A DNA stretch of 64,000 nt from Meishania sp964351985 (GTDB lineage: Bacteria > Bacteroidota > Bacteroidia > Flavobacteriales > Flavobacteriaceae), in the NCBI GenBank assembly GCA_964351985.1, contig CAYGPR010000008.1, forward strand, positions 1 to 64,000, read 5' to 3'. Shown here piece after piece: positions 51,445 to 60,649 of this stretch; position 1 is the stretch's first letter; each line of letters opens with the position of its first letter. The notes under the pieces are model-generated. The model was not told where the DNA came from. It searched no databases and saw nothing but the letters and a program-made list of their open reading frames with translations. Position numbers and translations under genes: made by a program.

Positions 51445-52197
51445 CTATTCGACCAACTGATGTCGCACATGGCATGCAGCAGCAGCCCCGATAATACCCG
51501 CCTGATTCTGTAGTTCGGCCGGTATGACGGGCATATCGACTTTGATATAATCTTTGAATTCGTCCCAGTCCTTCGAAGTGCCACCCCCTAAAATAACTAG
51601 ATCTGGAGAAACGATCAATTCAACATATTTTAGGAATTTATTGAAACGTTTGCCCCATTTCTTATAGGTAAGACCTTCACGTTCTTTGGCCGAGGCCGCC
51701 GCCCAGGTTTCTATTTTATCATATTTTTTATAGGGAATCTGGCCCAATTCAAAATTCGGGATCAATCGACCGTCCAAGAAAGCACCACTGCCCAAACCTG
51801 TGCCGATAGTTATCATGACGACGAAACCCATTTCGCCTTTGCCAGTTCCATAATTCATAGTAGCATAACCGGCTGCGTCGGCATCATTGATAACGGTAAA
51901 TTCGAGTCCTGTTCTTTTTTCAAGAAGTTCTTCCGCGTTCAGACCGTCCCAAGATTCGTGCAAATTACCGGAAGATTTGCACACTCCCTTTTTGATAACG
52001 GTAGGGAACCCGCAGCCCACATGGCCTTTATAATCGAAGTGTTCAATGATCTGTGCAATCACATCTGCCATCTCCTCAGGTTTTCGAGATTCAGGCGTGG
52101 GAATTCGAAAACGATCCGTGGTCATTTCCCCGGTCGTCATATCCACCAAGGCACCTTTTATTCCAGAGCCACCAACGTCAATACCAAGAATTTCCAT
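51445..52197 (-). CDS. ROK-family polyphosphate glucokinase-like kinase
   Basis: 250 aa from ATG 52197; upstream in-frame starts give an unlikely hydrophobic extension. ATP site ILGIDVGGSGIKGALVD, substrate loop CGFPTVIKKG, VINDADAAGYATMNYG with the catalytic Asp, MITIGTGLGSGAFLDGRLIP and LVILGGGTSKDW. Length and motifs fit the polyphosphate/ATP-glucokinase branch (PpgK). Role: glucose to glucose 6-phosphate, cytoplasmic. Lies downstream of the sulfatase at 53768 in the same direction, 74 nt apart in coordinates. Confidence 0.87.
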   Translation of the reverse strand: MEILGIDVGGSGIKGALVDMTTGEMTTDRFRIPTPESRKPEEMADVIAQIIEHFDYKGHVGCGFPTVIKKGVCKSSGNLHESWDGLNAEELLEKRTGLEFTVINDADAAGYATMNYGTGKGEMGFVVMITIGTGLGSGAFLDGRLIPNFELGQIPYKKYDKIETWAAASAKEREGLTYKKWGKRFNKFLKYVELIVSPDLVILGGGTSKDWDEFKDYIKVDMPVIPAELQNQAGIIGAAAACHVRHQLVE

Positions 52198-52271
52198 GAA
52201 ATAGGATTTGATTTTATGGGCGCAAAGTAATGAAAAGTTTACCCAACATTGAAATAATGTTATGAACCAGC

Positions 52272-53768
52272 TTATTTCTGTGGTGAAAATCGATACAACC
52301 CAGTATCTCCTTTCTTGAAAAGAGGCCATAGTTTTTTGACCAATTCAGGATTTTCTGCCGCAATGTTTCTCTCTTCCGAGTCACTTTGACCATAGTCGTA
52401 TAACTCGATCACAGGTTGTTCTTCCCTAAAATATTGAGTCAGTCTATACCTATCGGTGCGCATGGAAATACCATCTTTAAAATAACTATAGGCGACGGTA
52501 TTTGGTTTCTGACTTCTGGGCTGCATGGCATCGAAAAAACTTTCACCATCGATTTTATGTTTTAATGGAATGTTGCAGAGTTGCAAAAGCGTGGGATAAA
52601 TATCGACCGATTCGATAATATTTTCAACCTTTTTACTTTGTTGCGAAATGAATGGCGATTTGATGATCAATGTACTTTTCAGTGCATTTTCAAAAAGGGT
52701 ATGCTTGCCCCATACCCGCTGGTCGCCCAAATGCCAACCATGGTCTCCCCAGATGACGATGATGGTATTTTTATCGAGTCCGGTGGATTTTAGTTCCTTC
52801 ATCAATTTCCCTATTTGGGCATCGACATAACTTATGGAGGCGAGATAGGCGTGTCTCAGTTTTTTTGCGTATTCGTCGGAAACCGATTTTGAAAGACTGG
52901 CTTTTTCGTCACCCAAGGCATATTGATTGAATTCTCCACTTTCATGTAGGCTTTTAAGATTTATATTTTCAGGGATGTTCGGATTGTCACTTAACGGAAT
53001 AGAATCCGGGTTGTATAAATCCCAATATTTTTTAGGGGCGTTAAAGGGTAAGTGGGGCTTGAAAAATCCCACCCCCATAAAAAAGGGTTTGTCCTTACTT
53101 TTGAGTTCTCGAAGTTTTGAAATGGCGAGATTGACCGTTAACCCATCAGGGTATCCTTCGTCATCAACTTCCCCTGCCTCATAGGGTTTTACCTGTTTTT
53201 TTAGACTCTGGCGGTTTTCACCATTGGCGTATGCGAAAAAGGCATTCCAACCGGTTTTCCATTTTCCGGAGTCGAATAAAAGTTCGCTCCAGCTGTGGGG
53301 CAGCTCTCTTTTTGAAGAAACCGGGTCTTCGTATCCGTACAACAATCCGTCTGCGGAATGGCTGATCTTCCCAATTCCTACGGTATGATACCCTTCTTGT
53401 TTTAAACGATGGATAAATGTCTCGGGAATCGAATCTTCCGGTCTGTCGGAGAGTTCCTTTTCAATGGCATTGTTCTGCAAATGAATCTTCTTCCAAGGGC
53501 GATAACCTGTTAACAATGCGTGACGCGAAGCTCCGCAGGTTGGCACTTGCACATAATGGTTTAGAAAAATGCTTCCTTCTGATGCCAAGGCATCCATATT
53601 GGGGGAGGTTACATAATTCTTTCCATAGGCACCGAGTTCAGAGCGCAAATCATCCACAGCAATAAAAAGAACGTTTGGGCGACTTTGCTTTTCAATAACG
53701 GCTTTTTCTTCTTTACAACCCAAAACCGAAACGGCCATTATGGTAAATACAAGAAAATATTTTGACAT
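52272..53768 (-). CDS. S1-family sulfatase (CGASR type), lipoprotein
   Basis: 498 aa. Lipobox TIMAVSVLGC (Cys18). PNVLFIAVDDLRSELGAYG holds the calcium Asp pair; Cys78 in VPTCGASRHALLTGYRPW is the formylglycine site in the CxxSR variant found in the iduronate-2-sulfatase-like group. VIWGDHGWHLGDQRVWGKHTL is typical of that group. Expected: sulfate ester hydrolysis on uronate- or hexose-containing glycans. Lies with a ROK sugar kinase in the same direction. Confidence 0.9.
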   Translation of the reverse strand: MSKYFLVFTIMAVSVLGCKEEKAVIEKQSRPNVLFIAVDDLRSELGAYGKNYVTSPNMDALASEGSIFLNHYVQVPTCGASRHALLTGYRPWKKIHLQNNAIEKELSDRPEDSIPETFIHRLKQEGYHTVGIGKISHSADGLLYGYEDPVSSKRELPHSWSELLFDSGKWKTGWNAFFAYANGENRQSLKKQVKPYEAGEVDDEGYPDGLTVNLAISKLRELKSKDKPFFMGVGFFKPHLPFNAPKKYWDLYNPDSIPLSDNPNIPENINLKSLHESGEFNQYALGDEKASLSKSVSDEYAKKLRHAYLASISYVDAQIGKLMKELKSTGLDKNTIIVIWGDHGWHLGDQRVWGKHTLFENALKSTLIIKSPFISQQSKKVENIIESVDIYPTLLQLCNIPLKHKIDGESFFDAMQPRSQKPNTVAYSYFKDGISMRTDRYRLTQYFREEQPVIELYDYGQSDSEERNIAAENPELVKKLWPLFKKGDTGLYRFSPQK

Positions 53769-53813
53769 ACTCGGTCGGGTTGTTTAAGAAGTAACCAAGT
53801 TAGTGAAAAGTGT

Positions 53814-54935
53814 CTACAAACTTTTTTTGATTCGATCTACGGTTTTTACGATTAAAAATGCGGGCATGACGACTTTGAGTTCTGATTGGTTGATTACAGT
53901 AACAATGGTAGCATTTTGATTTTCCAAATACGCCAAGTAACAACTGTAACCTGGGTCGAAACCACTATGACCCATGATTTTTCCTGTTTTTCGCGATGTA
54001 TCGTAAAGCATGACCCCTAGACCATATCCCTTTTCAAAATCAAGCATTTTATCCAAAGTGGTCTTTGATTTGAAAAGTTTGCCGCTAAAAGCAGCTTGTC
54101 CGAATAAGAGTAGGTCATCGATATTGGTAAGAATGCCGCCAGCAGAATTCATATGATTGAAGTTCAAGGTGAATTCGGTCAATTCCCAATCAGTATAGTA
54201 GCCCTTGAACATCATGGGAAGAACTTGTGCAGAAGGTTGCAACGATGTATTTTTCAGCGCCAAGGGTTTGACGATTCGATTATCGATAATATCAGCAATG
54301 TTCTTCTTTTGAACTTTTTCAGCGATCATTCCCAAAAGAATATAATTCGTATTCGAGTAATTATATTTGCCAAGTTTGTTGACCGAGGGCGTAACTTTCA
54401 AGGCAATATCGATTCGGTCTTGCAATGAATATTTTCTTTCAGGTTCATTTTTGAGCGCGTCGAGGTGTACCTGTCCTTTGTTAAGATAGTCTGCAATGCC
54501 ACTTGTATGGCGTAAAAGGTGTTCTAGGGTCAACTCCTTTTCATAGGTCTTCCCATCAAAAGTGGTCAGCTCTTTTATCATCTGCTCATCTAGATACTTG
54601 ATTGCCTTGTCTTGGAGGAATAAAAGGCCTTCCTCCTCCATTTGTAAAATGCAAACGGCAACAAAAATCTTGGTAATGCTGGCGGCGATGAAAAGCTCAT
54701 CGCCTTGTAATTTTTTTTCTTTGTCCAGACCGACATGGCCCACACTGTACTTCCAATTCAAGGCATTCGGATAGTCTACTGCGGCAATTACTCCGCTCGC
54801 TTCAGAATTCACTTTCAGATACTCATCTGTTAGGGATATCAGTTCTTCTTTTAATGCCTCGGGCGTTTGGCAGCTTACAAGACCATTAATAAAGAGGAAA
54901 ATGAAACAACAGATTTTAAGGACTATCATCTTCAT
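53814..54935 (-). CDS. Beta-lactamase-family serine hydrolase, lipoprotein
   Basis: 373 aa. Signal with Cys at VSCQTPEAL (lipoprotein). SxxK as SITK in IAASITKIFVAVCI, YxN as YSN in KYNYSNTNYILLGMIAEK, and HSGFDPGYSC at the third motif. Lipoprotein in the periplasm. Second such enzyme in the window but with a different signal and motif context. Substrate unknown. Confidence 0.87.
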   Translation of the reverse strand: MKMIVLKICCFIFLFINGLVSCQTPEALKEELISLTDEYLKVNSEASGVIAAVDYPNALNWKYSVGHVGLDKEKKLQGDELFIAASITKIFVAVCILQMEEEGLLFLQDKAIKYLDEQMIKELTTFDGKTYEKELTLEHLLRHTSGIADYLNKGQVHLDALKNEPERKYSLQDRIDIALKVTPSVNKLGKYNYSNTNYILLGMIAEKVQKKNIADIIDNRIVKPLALKNTSLQPSAQVLPMMFKGYYTDWELTEFTLNFNHMNSAGGILTNIDDLLLFGQAAFSGKLFKSKTTLDKMLDFEKGYGLGVMLYDTSRKTGKIMGHSGFDPGYSCYLAYLENQNATIVTVINQSELKVVMPAFLIVKTVDRIKKSL

Positions 54936-55009
54936 GGATGTTCGATTTTGATTGTGGTAAAAAGAGGAAGGGGGAAAAGAATTGTTACAGTTTCTAAGAT
55001 GAAAAACTT

Positions 55010-55825
55010 TTAACTCAACATGCCACTCGCTTTTAAGAAGTCAAATATCAAAACATCCACCGCCGCGACTTTATCTATATCTGAATAATTGAGCCAAACC
55101 ATCTCTTCGATTTCAGAATCGGGCAGCAGTGTTCCTCTGTAATTTGCCGAATAACATGTCATTCGCACCAAGATTCCCGGTTTATGACCATCGGCTTGTG
55201 CTTCGAAAATTCCTATAAAATTTAAGGTTGGCAGTTCGAGTTCGACGCTCAGTTCTTCCTTTATTTCGCGGGATAGGGCTTGAGCGTCTGTTTCGCTGGC
55301 TTCCCTTTTTCCACCCGGAATGTAGTATTTTGTTTTACCTTTCGAGCGGGTGCTTAGAATTTTTCCATCGACGATATGGATCCAGGCCAGTTTGTCAATA
55401 ATCTGGTCTGAAGGTTCTATGTAGTAGTCGATGGAATTCAAGGAGTGGTTCGGGTCGATAAAATCAAGGAATTTGTCAATAGCTTTTCCGAAGCCTGTTA
55501 AAGTGCCCAATTGGTTATTTCGGCCCAAAGCACTTGAAATGGTCTCGTCGCGATTACCGAATCGGTACCCTTCTTTTTTAATCCACAATACATTCAGCAA
55601 ATGTTGCATCATTACATTGCCCAGTTGGTCGATGGAGATGGCAATTTTAAGTAAATATTCCCCAAGACCACGAAATCCTTTTGTGGTTAAGGAATGTAAA
55701 ATTCCATAAATAAACCCGAGGGGGGCGGTAATCACCAACAGCAAAATCGAAATCAAAAAAAGTAAGATCCCGATAATCGGATTCGCTTTTTTGTCGGGCT
55801 GGTAGACTTGTTTTTTGAGGATCAT
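55010..55825 (-). CDS. Membrane-domain/Nudix hydrolase fusion
   Basis: 271 aa from ATG 55825. Residues about 15-45 are a hydrophobic helix pair (GILLFLISILLLVITAPLGF). Residues about 50-130 match a stand-alone flavobacterial protein family as I recall it (GEYLLKIAISIDQLGNVMMQ, WIKKEGYRFGNRDETISSAL). Residues about 145-265 are a Nudix domain with a full box: PGGKREASETDAQALSREIK continued by EELSVEL (Gx5Ex7REUxEExGU). The Nudix part probably hydrolyses a nucleoside diphosphate derivative; the fusion tethers it to the membrane. Confidence 0.82.
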   Translation of the reverse strand: MILKKQVYQPDKKANPIIGILLFLISILLLVITAPLGFIYGILHSLTTKGFRGLGEYLLKIAISIDQLGNVMMQHLLNVLWIKKEGYRFGNRDETISSALGRNNQLGTLTGFGKAIDKFLDFIDPNHSLNSIDYYIEPSDQIIDKLAWIHIVDGKILSTRSKGKTKYYIPGGKREASETDAQALSREIKEELSVELELPTLNFIGIFEAQADGHKPGILVRMTCYSANYRGTLLPDSEIEEMVWLNYSDIDKVAAVDVLIFDFLKASGMLS

Positions 55826-55830
55826 GTAAC

Positions 55831-55846
55831 ACCTATCATAATAGGT
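55831..55846. promoter_or_regulatory. Palindrome ACCTAT-CATA-ATAGGT upstream of the Nudix fusion gene
   Basis: Perfect 6-bp arms with a 4-nt centre, 5 nt before the preferred start. Could be an operator or a translational-control hairpin. Only one copy seen nearby. Confidence 0.35.
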
Positions 55847-55896
55847 ATGAAGGTACAAAAAACACGAAGTAGAGATAGTGGGTCGGACTTAAATAC

Positions 55897-56568
55897 TTAA
55901 AACAATTTTTCACGAACTGTATTAAAATAACTATCACTAACGGGAATTTTGGTTTCACCGATCAACAAATCCCGTCCTTTTAAGGCCGACACTTTTTGGG
56001 TATTGACGATATAGGAGCGGTGGACGCGTATGAAAATATCGCTTGGAAGTAGGTCCTCTAATTTTTTAAGCGATTGGTTGCTCATTATTTTCGATGGCGT
56101 TGTATGGTATATAACATATTCGCTGTCACTTTGGATAAATAGAATATCGTCATAGCGAAGTCTGTGCAAATCATACCCCGATTTTACGGTTATCGAATCA
56201 GTCTCTTCTTCATATGCGCTTTTCGCCTTGTTTACGGCAGCTAGAAAACGTTCGAAAGTGATTGGTTTCAAAAGGTAGTCAAGTGCATTGAGTTCAAACC
56301 CTTCCAAAGCATATTCGGAATAGGCGGTCGTGAAAATAATTTGCACATTTTGAGGAAGTAGTTTGGCGAAATCAGTTCCTTTGATTTCTGGCATTTGAAT
56401 GTCCAAAAAAAGTAATTGAACTTTCTTGTTTTTTATAATTTGTAGGGCATCTAGCGGATTTTCTATGGAACCGACCAATTTCAGAAAATCTAATTTTCCG
56501 ATGTAGGTCGCGATAAGACCTCTCGCGAGTTCCTCATCATCGACTACCAAACATTTAATAGTTGCCAT
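55897..56568 (-). CDS. LytTR-family response regulator
   Basis: 223 aa. Receiver: acidic pair in VVDDEELARG, phospho-acceptor Asp in LLFLDIQMPEIKGTDF and Lys in ALDYLLKPI. LytTR DNA-binding domain at about 125-220 (DLHRLRYDDILFIQSDSEYV, FIRVHRSYIVNTQKVSAL). The start overlaps the kinase gene by 14 nt. It likely regulates the divergent EF-hand/CotH/YHYH/SCO operon. Confidence 0.95.
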   Translation of the reverse strand: MATIKCLVVDDEELARGLIATYIGKLDFLKLVGSIENPLDALQIIKNKKVQLLFLDIQMPEIKGTDFAKLLPQNVQIIFTTAYSEYALEGFELNALDYLLKPITFERFLAAVNKAKSAYEEETDSITVKSGYDLHRLRYDDILFIQSDSEYVIYHTTPSKIMSNQSLKKLEDLLPSDIFIRVHRSYIVNTQKVSALKGRDLLIGETKIPVSDSYFNTVREKLF

Positions 56569-57631
56569 TCAAATCTATTTTTAAGTCTACCTTGAAAGCT
56601 TGGGAAGTTTCGTTGATCGATAATTCATGTCGGTTTGGATATACGATAGCCAATCTTTTCTTAACATTCTCGATACCAATACCGCCTACTTCATCTTTTA
56701 CTCTTGGCACATGTGGTTTACTATTTTCTATTTCAAACGAAATTTTGTCTTCATCAGCATCAATCTTCATCCGAATAAATACATCCTTTATTTTTTCAAT
56801 ATTACCATGTTTTAGAGCATTCTCCATAAAGGGAATAAAAAGCATGGGTGCAATTTTGATATTTTGATTTGCCACTTTAAAATCAACCTCAATAGGGTAC
56901 TGCTTGCTACTCTTTAGTTCGAATAATTTGACATAGTTTGTAATATAGGTAATCTCTTTTTCCAGCGGTACCAGTTCTTGCTCACATTCATACAATACAT
57001 AGCGTAACATATCGGAAAGATAACCGATACTCTGTTGCGTCTTACCAGAATCAATAACCGATAGCGCATAAATATTATTCAGTGAATTGAACAAAAAATG
57101 AGGATTGATTTGAGATTTTAAAAGCTTGAGTTCCGTTTGTAGGGCTTCGTTCTTGTTGACTATCATTTCTTCTTCCTTTTTCTGGGCAAACAAAAAGGTT
57201 TCTATAAACGTAGCCGCTATGTAAGAAATGGACAGCATCAACAGGTTTATCAAGAATTTCGGTGGCGGCTTTCTTTGTATCCCCCTAGAAATATTCATGT
57301 CTGGCCCAGGAGGCGGTCCCATTCCGGGGCCAGGTCTGGGTCCAGCTCCTGGTCCTACTCCCGAGCCTTGAACCGTCGCAATATCAGGAACAAGAAAGGT
57401 ACACAATAAGAGTATCCCTATGGATATTAAGGCGAATAGCAAATACTTCTTTTTGAATAAAAGCGCTGGTGCTGTATAAAATACCAGTACGGCTATGACC
57501 AAAATCTGGAAAACGAATGCAAGGCCATTCTCCTTCAAAAATTGAAAATTCTCTCCGAGAAAAAACCAAGCAGTCAGCCATACGACAAGCCATAAAACTA
57601 CTTGAAAAAGAAATCGTTTGAGTTGGTTCAT
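56555..57631 (-). CDS. LytS-type sensor histidine kinase with a Gly/Pro-rich loop
   Basis: 358 aa. Four membrane helices (about 8-26, 34-55, 63-80 and 130-150). Between helices 3 and 4 is an extracytoplasmic loop that is almost only Gly and Pro (GSGVGPGAGPRPGPG and GMGPPPGPDMNISRG, about 93-122). Kinase part: His_kinase box INPHFLFNSLNNIYALS and MLFIPFMENALKHGN, then the G box in DEVGGIGIENVKKRL. The loop is unusual and is a candidate sensing element. Partner of the LytTR regulator. Confidence 0.93.
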   Translation of the reverse strand: MNQLKRFLFQVVLWLVVWLTAWFFLGENFQFLKENGLAFVFQILVIAVLVFYTAPALLFKKKYLLFALISIGILLLCTFLVPDIATVQGSGVGPGAGPRPGPGMGPPPGPDMNISRGIQRKPPPKFLINLLMLSISYIAATFIETFLFAQKKEEEMIVNKNEALQTELKLLKSQINPHFLFNSLNNIYALSVIDSGKTQQSIGYLSDMLRYVLYECEQELVPLEKEITYITNYVKLFELKSSKQYPIEVDFKVANQNIKIAPMLFIPFMENALKHGNIEKIKDVFIRMKIDADEDKISFEIENSKPHVPRVKDEVGGIGIENVKKRLAIVYPNRHELSINETSQAFKVDLKIDLNGNY

Positions 57632-57821
57632 ACTACAAATAAAAGGAAATAAAAATCATTCGACTATCGAAAACCCGCTTTCAGATAGGTATTAAAATAA
57701 GAGTTGCCGTCTCACATTGTCCATTCACTTAAAAGGAACCTGCATTCGCTGATTTCAGTCATTTGACATTAGACTTATGACCACCTTTGGTATCAAATTC
57801 AAACACTAAAAATTAAACGAC

Positions 57822-58127
57822 ATGTATAAAAGAACAATGAAATTAGGAGTATTCGTAATGGTAATTGGCCTATTTGCTTCCTGTAAAATGAATGCACAGA
57901 ATGATAGTAACAGACAGCAACGAAAAGAACGCCCTTCTGTAGAAGAACTCTTCAAGCAGATGGATGCGAATGAAGATGGTAAGCTTTCAAAAGAGGAAGT
58001 AAAAGGTCCTGTAAAAAATGACTTTACCAAAATCGACACAGATGAAGATGGTTTCCTTTCTAAGGAAGAGTTGGAAAAAGCCCCCAAACCAGAACGCGGT
58101 AAAGGAAGGCAACAAGGAAAACAATAA
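57822..58127 (+). CDS. EF-hand calcium-binding lipoprotein
   Basis: 101 aa. Signal peptide with lipobox VIGLFASC (Cys23). Two EF-hand loops: DANEDGKLSKEE (about 48-59) and DTDEDGFLSKEE (about 70-81), each with Asp/Glu at the calcium positions. Basic tail (ERGKGRQQGKQ). First gene of the rightward set, divergent from the LytS kinase with 190 nt between. Binds calcium at the outer face or periplasm; the partner is likely a product of the same set. Confidence 0.85.
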   Translation: MYKRTMKLGVFVMVIGLFASCKMNAQNDSNRQQRKERPSVEELFKQMDANEDGKLSKEEVKGPVKNDFTKIDTDEDGFLSKEELEKAPKPERGKGRQQGKQ

Positions 58128-58156
58128 ACAAAGTCAAATTTTAGAAACGCAGTACA

Positions 58157-59647
58157 ATGAAAAAGTTCACATTTAAATACATTACCGTTTTAAGTATTTT
58201 ATTTCTAGCAACATTGTTATTTACAGGTTGTTCTGATGATGACCCGATAATTGAAGCAGATGACAATACTTCAGTTGTCGATGACGATTCTTCGACGGAC
58301 GATGACAGCACAACAATAGAAGATGCCGACTTTGTCGCAACCGATTGGACCACAGAAACCCACAGTAACGATGCGGATCCAAATTTTGACGAGGTATTCG
58401 ATAATACCACGGTAAAAAGATTTGATTTTGTAATCTCGGAAGATAACTGGCAACTGATGCTAGACGATATGACCGATTTATACGGCAATTTCGGAAGCTC
58501 GAGTGGTGGTCCTGGAGGCGGTGGAGGCCCAGGAGGTACCGGTGGCGAAACAACCTTTTCAGATGAGGATCCAATTTTTGTGCCAGGGTCGGTTTTTTAC
58601 AACGGTAAAGAATGGTATAAGGTAGGCCTGCGCTTTAAAGGAAATTCCAGTTTGGCAGGCGCTTGGGGAGCAGGAATTTTAAAACTGGCCTTTAAAATGG
58701 ATTTTGATGAGTACGAAGATGATTATCCACAAATAGACAACCAGCGGTTTTATGGCTTTAAGAAATTCAGTTTAAAGAATAATTATAATGACCGATCCTT
58801 CTTAAGAGAAAAAGTGGCGGCAGAAGTGTTTTCAGATGCAGGCTTGGCAGTTTCCAATACCGCTTTTTATACATTGTATGTAGACCATGGCGATGGTCCC
58901 GAATATTTTGGACTGTACACTTTAGTCGAAGAAGTGGATGGCACAGTAATCGACACCCAGTTCTCAAACGATAACGGTAACCTATATAAGCCCGAAGATG
59001 ATGGTGCAAACTTTGCGGAGGGTATGTTCAATGAAGAAGGTTTTGAGAAAAAGACCAACGAAGATGATGCCGATTGGAGCGATATTGAAGCCTTGTTCGG
59101 GGCCTTACACGACGATAATCGAACTACGGATCCCGCAGCTTGGCGAGCAAATCTTGATGCTGTTTTTGATACCGACGTTTTCTTGAACTATCTCGCAGTA
59201 AACACAGTCATGCAAAATTGGGATACCTATGGTAGAATGCCGCATAACTATTATCTGTATAACAATCCAGATAACAGCAAACTCACATGGATTCCTTGGG
59301 ATAACAATGAAGCCTTACAAGAAGGAAATAGGGAAGGCTCGTTGAATTTGGACTTCTCGGACTTGGGGTCAAATGAGTGGCCTTTGATCGAGTACCTGTA
59401 TGCTGATGAAACCTATAAGGCAATCTATGACAACTATGTACAGGAAACCATGGCTGGGCCATTTGAAACATCCCGTATACAATCGGTCTATGCAACCTAC
59501 TCCTCTTTAGTTGAACCCTATGCCACCTCAGAAGTAGCGGGATATACCTTCTTGAACAATAGCGCTGATTTTCAGGCGGCTATTAGTGAACTGAATGCGC
59601 ATGCTTCACAACGCGCATCGTCAGTAAATGGTTATTTAAGTAACTAG
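58157..59647 (+). CDS. CotH-family protein, lipoprotein
   Basis: 496 aa. Lipobox LLFTGC (Cys25), then an Asp/Ser/Thr-rich linker and a Gly/Pro stretch (SSSGGPGGGGGPGGTGG, about 114-130). CotH domain from about 90: VKRFDFVISEDNWQLML, GLRFKGNSSLAGAWG, FKKFSLKNNYNDRSFLREKV, YVDHGDGPEYFGLYTLVEEV and the active-site-like LTWIPWDNNEAL. Known bacterial spore-coat CotH is an atypical protein kinase; homologues in Gram-negatives are secreted and of unknown role. Starts 29 nt after the EF-hand gene and ends with a terminator. Confidence 0.87.
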   Translation: MKKFTFKYITVLSILFLATLLFTGCSDDDPIIEADDNTSVVDDDSSTDDDSTTIEDADFVATDWTTETHSNDADPNFDEVFDNTTVKRFDFVISEDNWQLMLDDMTDLYGNFGSSSGGPGGGGGPGGTGGETTFSDEDPIFVPGSVFYNGKEWYKVGLRFKGNSSLAGAWGAGILKLAFKMDFDEYEDDYPQIDNQRFYGFKKFSLKNNYNDRSFLREKVAAEVFSDAGLAVSNTAFYTLYVDHGDGPEYFGLYTLVEEVDGTVIDTQFSNDNGNLYKPEDDGANFAEGMFNEEGFEKKTNEDDADWSDIEALFGALHDDNRTTDPAAWRANLDAVFDTDVFLNYLAVNTVMQNWDTYGRMPHNYYLYNNPDNSKLTWIPWDNNEALQEGNREGSLNLDFSDLGSNEWPLIEYLYADETYKAIYDNYVQETMAGPFETSRIQSVYATYSSLVEPYATSEVAGYTFLNNSADFQAAISELNAHASQRASSVNGYLSN

Positions 59648-59680
59648 CAGAAAAAAATTAATTTGGTTTGGTTTGAAAAG

Positions 59681-59712
59681 AAATGCTTCGAAAGCAATTT
59701 CGAAGCATTTTC
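59681..59712 (+). terminator. Terminator after the CotH gene
   Basis: AAATGCTTCGAAA pairs perfectly with TTTCGAAGCATTT around GCAA, followed by TC and A-rich DNA. 34 nt past the CotH stop. A partial stop here would set a lower level for the YHYH gene downstream. Confidence 0.7.
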
Positions 59713-59770
59713 AAAAAAAATTCACATCAAGCACAAGTTTTTCAAAAGATAACATCTAAAAACAATACAT

Positions 59771-60547
59771 ATGAACAAAACAGCAATGATTAAGAAAACA
59801 TTAGCTCCTATGGCCCTTGTATTTTTATTGAGCTTGGCCACACTTATCTCTTGTAGCAATGACGCTACAGATGACATTGTACTCGACGATGATGCTTTCG
59901 AGGAAGAGTCAGCAACATTACATGCGGCCTATACGGCATTCAACCCAGATGCCACCACAATTTATTTAGATGGCGCCAATGTCGTAATCGAAACCACAGG
60001 CCTTCCAAATCATGAAACTATTTATTGGGGAGAAGGCAATGCGCTTTATAAGGATGAGCCAGATGTGGACACAACACCAAGCATTATATCGAGCAATAAC
60101 AATGCAACAACCATAACCGTTGATGCGACTCCAGATTTAACCGGAAATACGGTTGATACTCAGTTGAATACAATAGGCATCGCGGTAAGCGGTGCCTCTA
60201 TTTTCAATGACCAAGAGGGTAATGGCCCTTTGGGTCAGGCAGCCGCAAGTCTTGATTGGACAGGCGCTCACATTGGCCCCGGAGTTTATCATTATCACCT
60301 AGAACCGGTTGCTTTTACAGATGATGATGAGAACTTGGTGGGCATTCTATTGGATGGTGTTTTTCTTTACGGAAGAAAATGCAATGCTACCGGAACATAC
60401 CCTACTGATTTAGATGCATCTGGCGGGCATATTAGTGCCACCCAGTACACTGAAGGAGAAGCAGAGTATCATTACCATATTATCAATGAAGTCTATTCGA
60501 CTACAGGGTCATATCTAGCATTTGCCGGTCCTTACCAAGGATACTAG
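59771..60547 (+). CDS. YHYH domain protein, lipoprotein
   Basis: 258 aa. Lipobox near LATLISC (Cys28). YHYH family: conserved GAHIGPGVYHYHLEPVAF (about 168-185), DGVFLYGRKCNA and EAEYHYHIINEVYS near the end. The repeated His-x-His pattern suggests metal binding, probably copper or another soft ion (inference). Secreted. It follows the CotH gene by 123 nt, across a terminator, and lies in the direction of the SCO1 gene. Confidence 0.87.
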   Translation: MNKTAMIKKTLAPMALVFLLSLATLISCSNDATDDIVLDDDAFEEESATLHAAYTAFNPDATTIYLDGANVVIETTGLPNHETIYWGEGNALYKDEPDVDTTPSIISSNNNATTITVDATPDLTGNTVDTQLNTIGIAVSGASIFNDQEGNGPLGQAAASLDWTGAHIGPGVYHYHLEPVAFTDDDENLVGILLDGVFLYGRKCNATGTYPTDLDASGGHISATQYTEGEAEYHYHIINEVYSTTGSYLAFAGPYQGY

Positions 60548-60598
60548 ATATAAGTTATGATGAAGAAAAAAAAATCCTACGTGCTAATTGGCAAGTAA

Positions 60599-60624
60599 AC
60601 CTGTCCGCGTATTTGCGGGCAGGT
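60599..60624. repeat. GC-rich hairpin between YHYH and YwqK-like genes
   Basis: ACCTGTCCGC pairs with GCGGGCAGGT (one G-T) around GTATTT. Higher GC content than its surroundings. REP-like element or processing site; no T tract. Confidence 0.6.
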
Positions 60625-60649
60625 CCGACCAAACAAAAAGAAGTAACCC

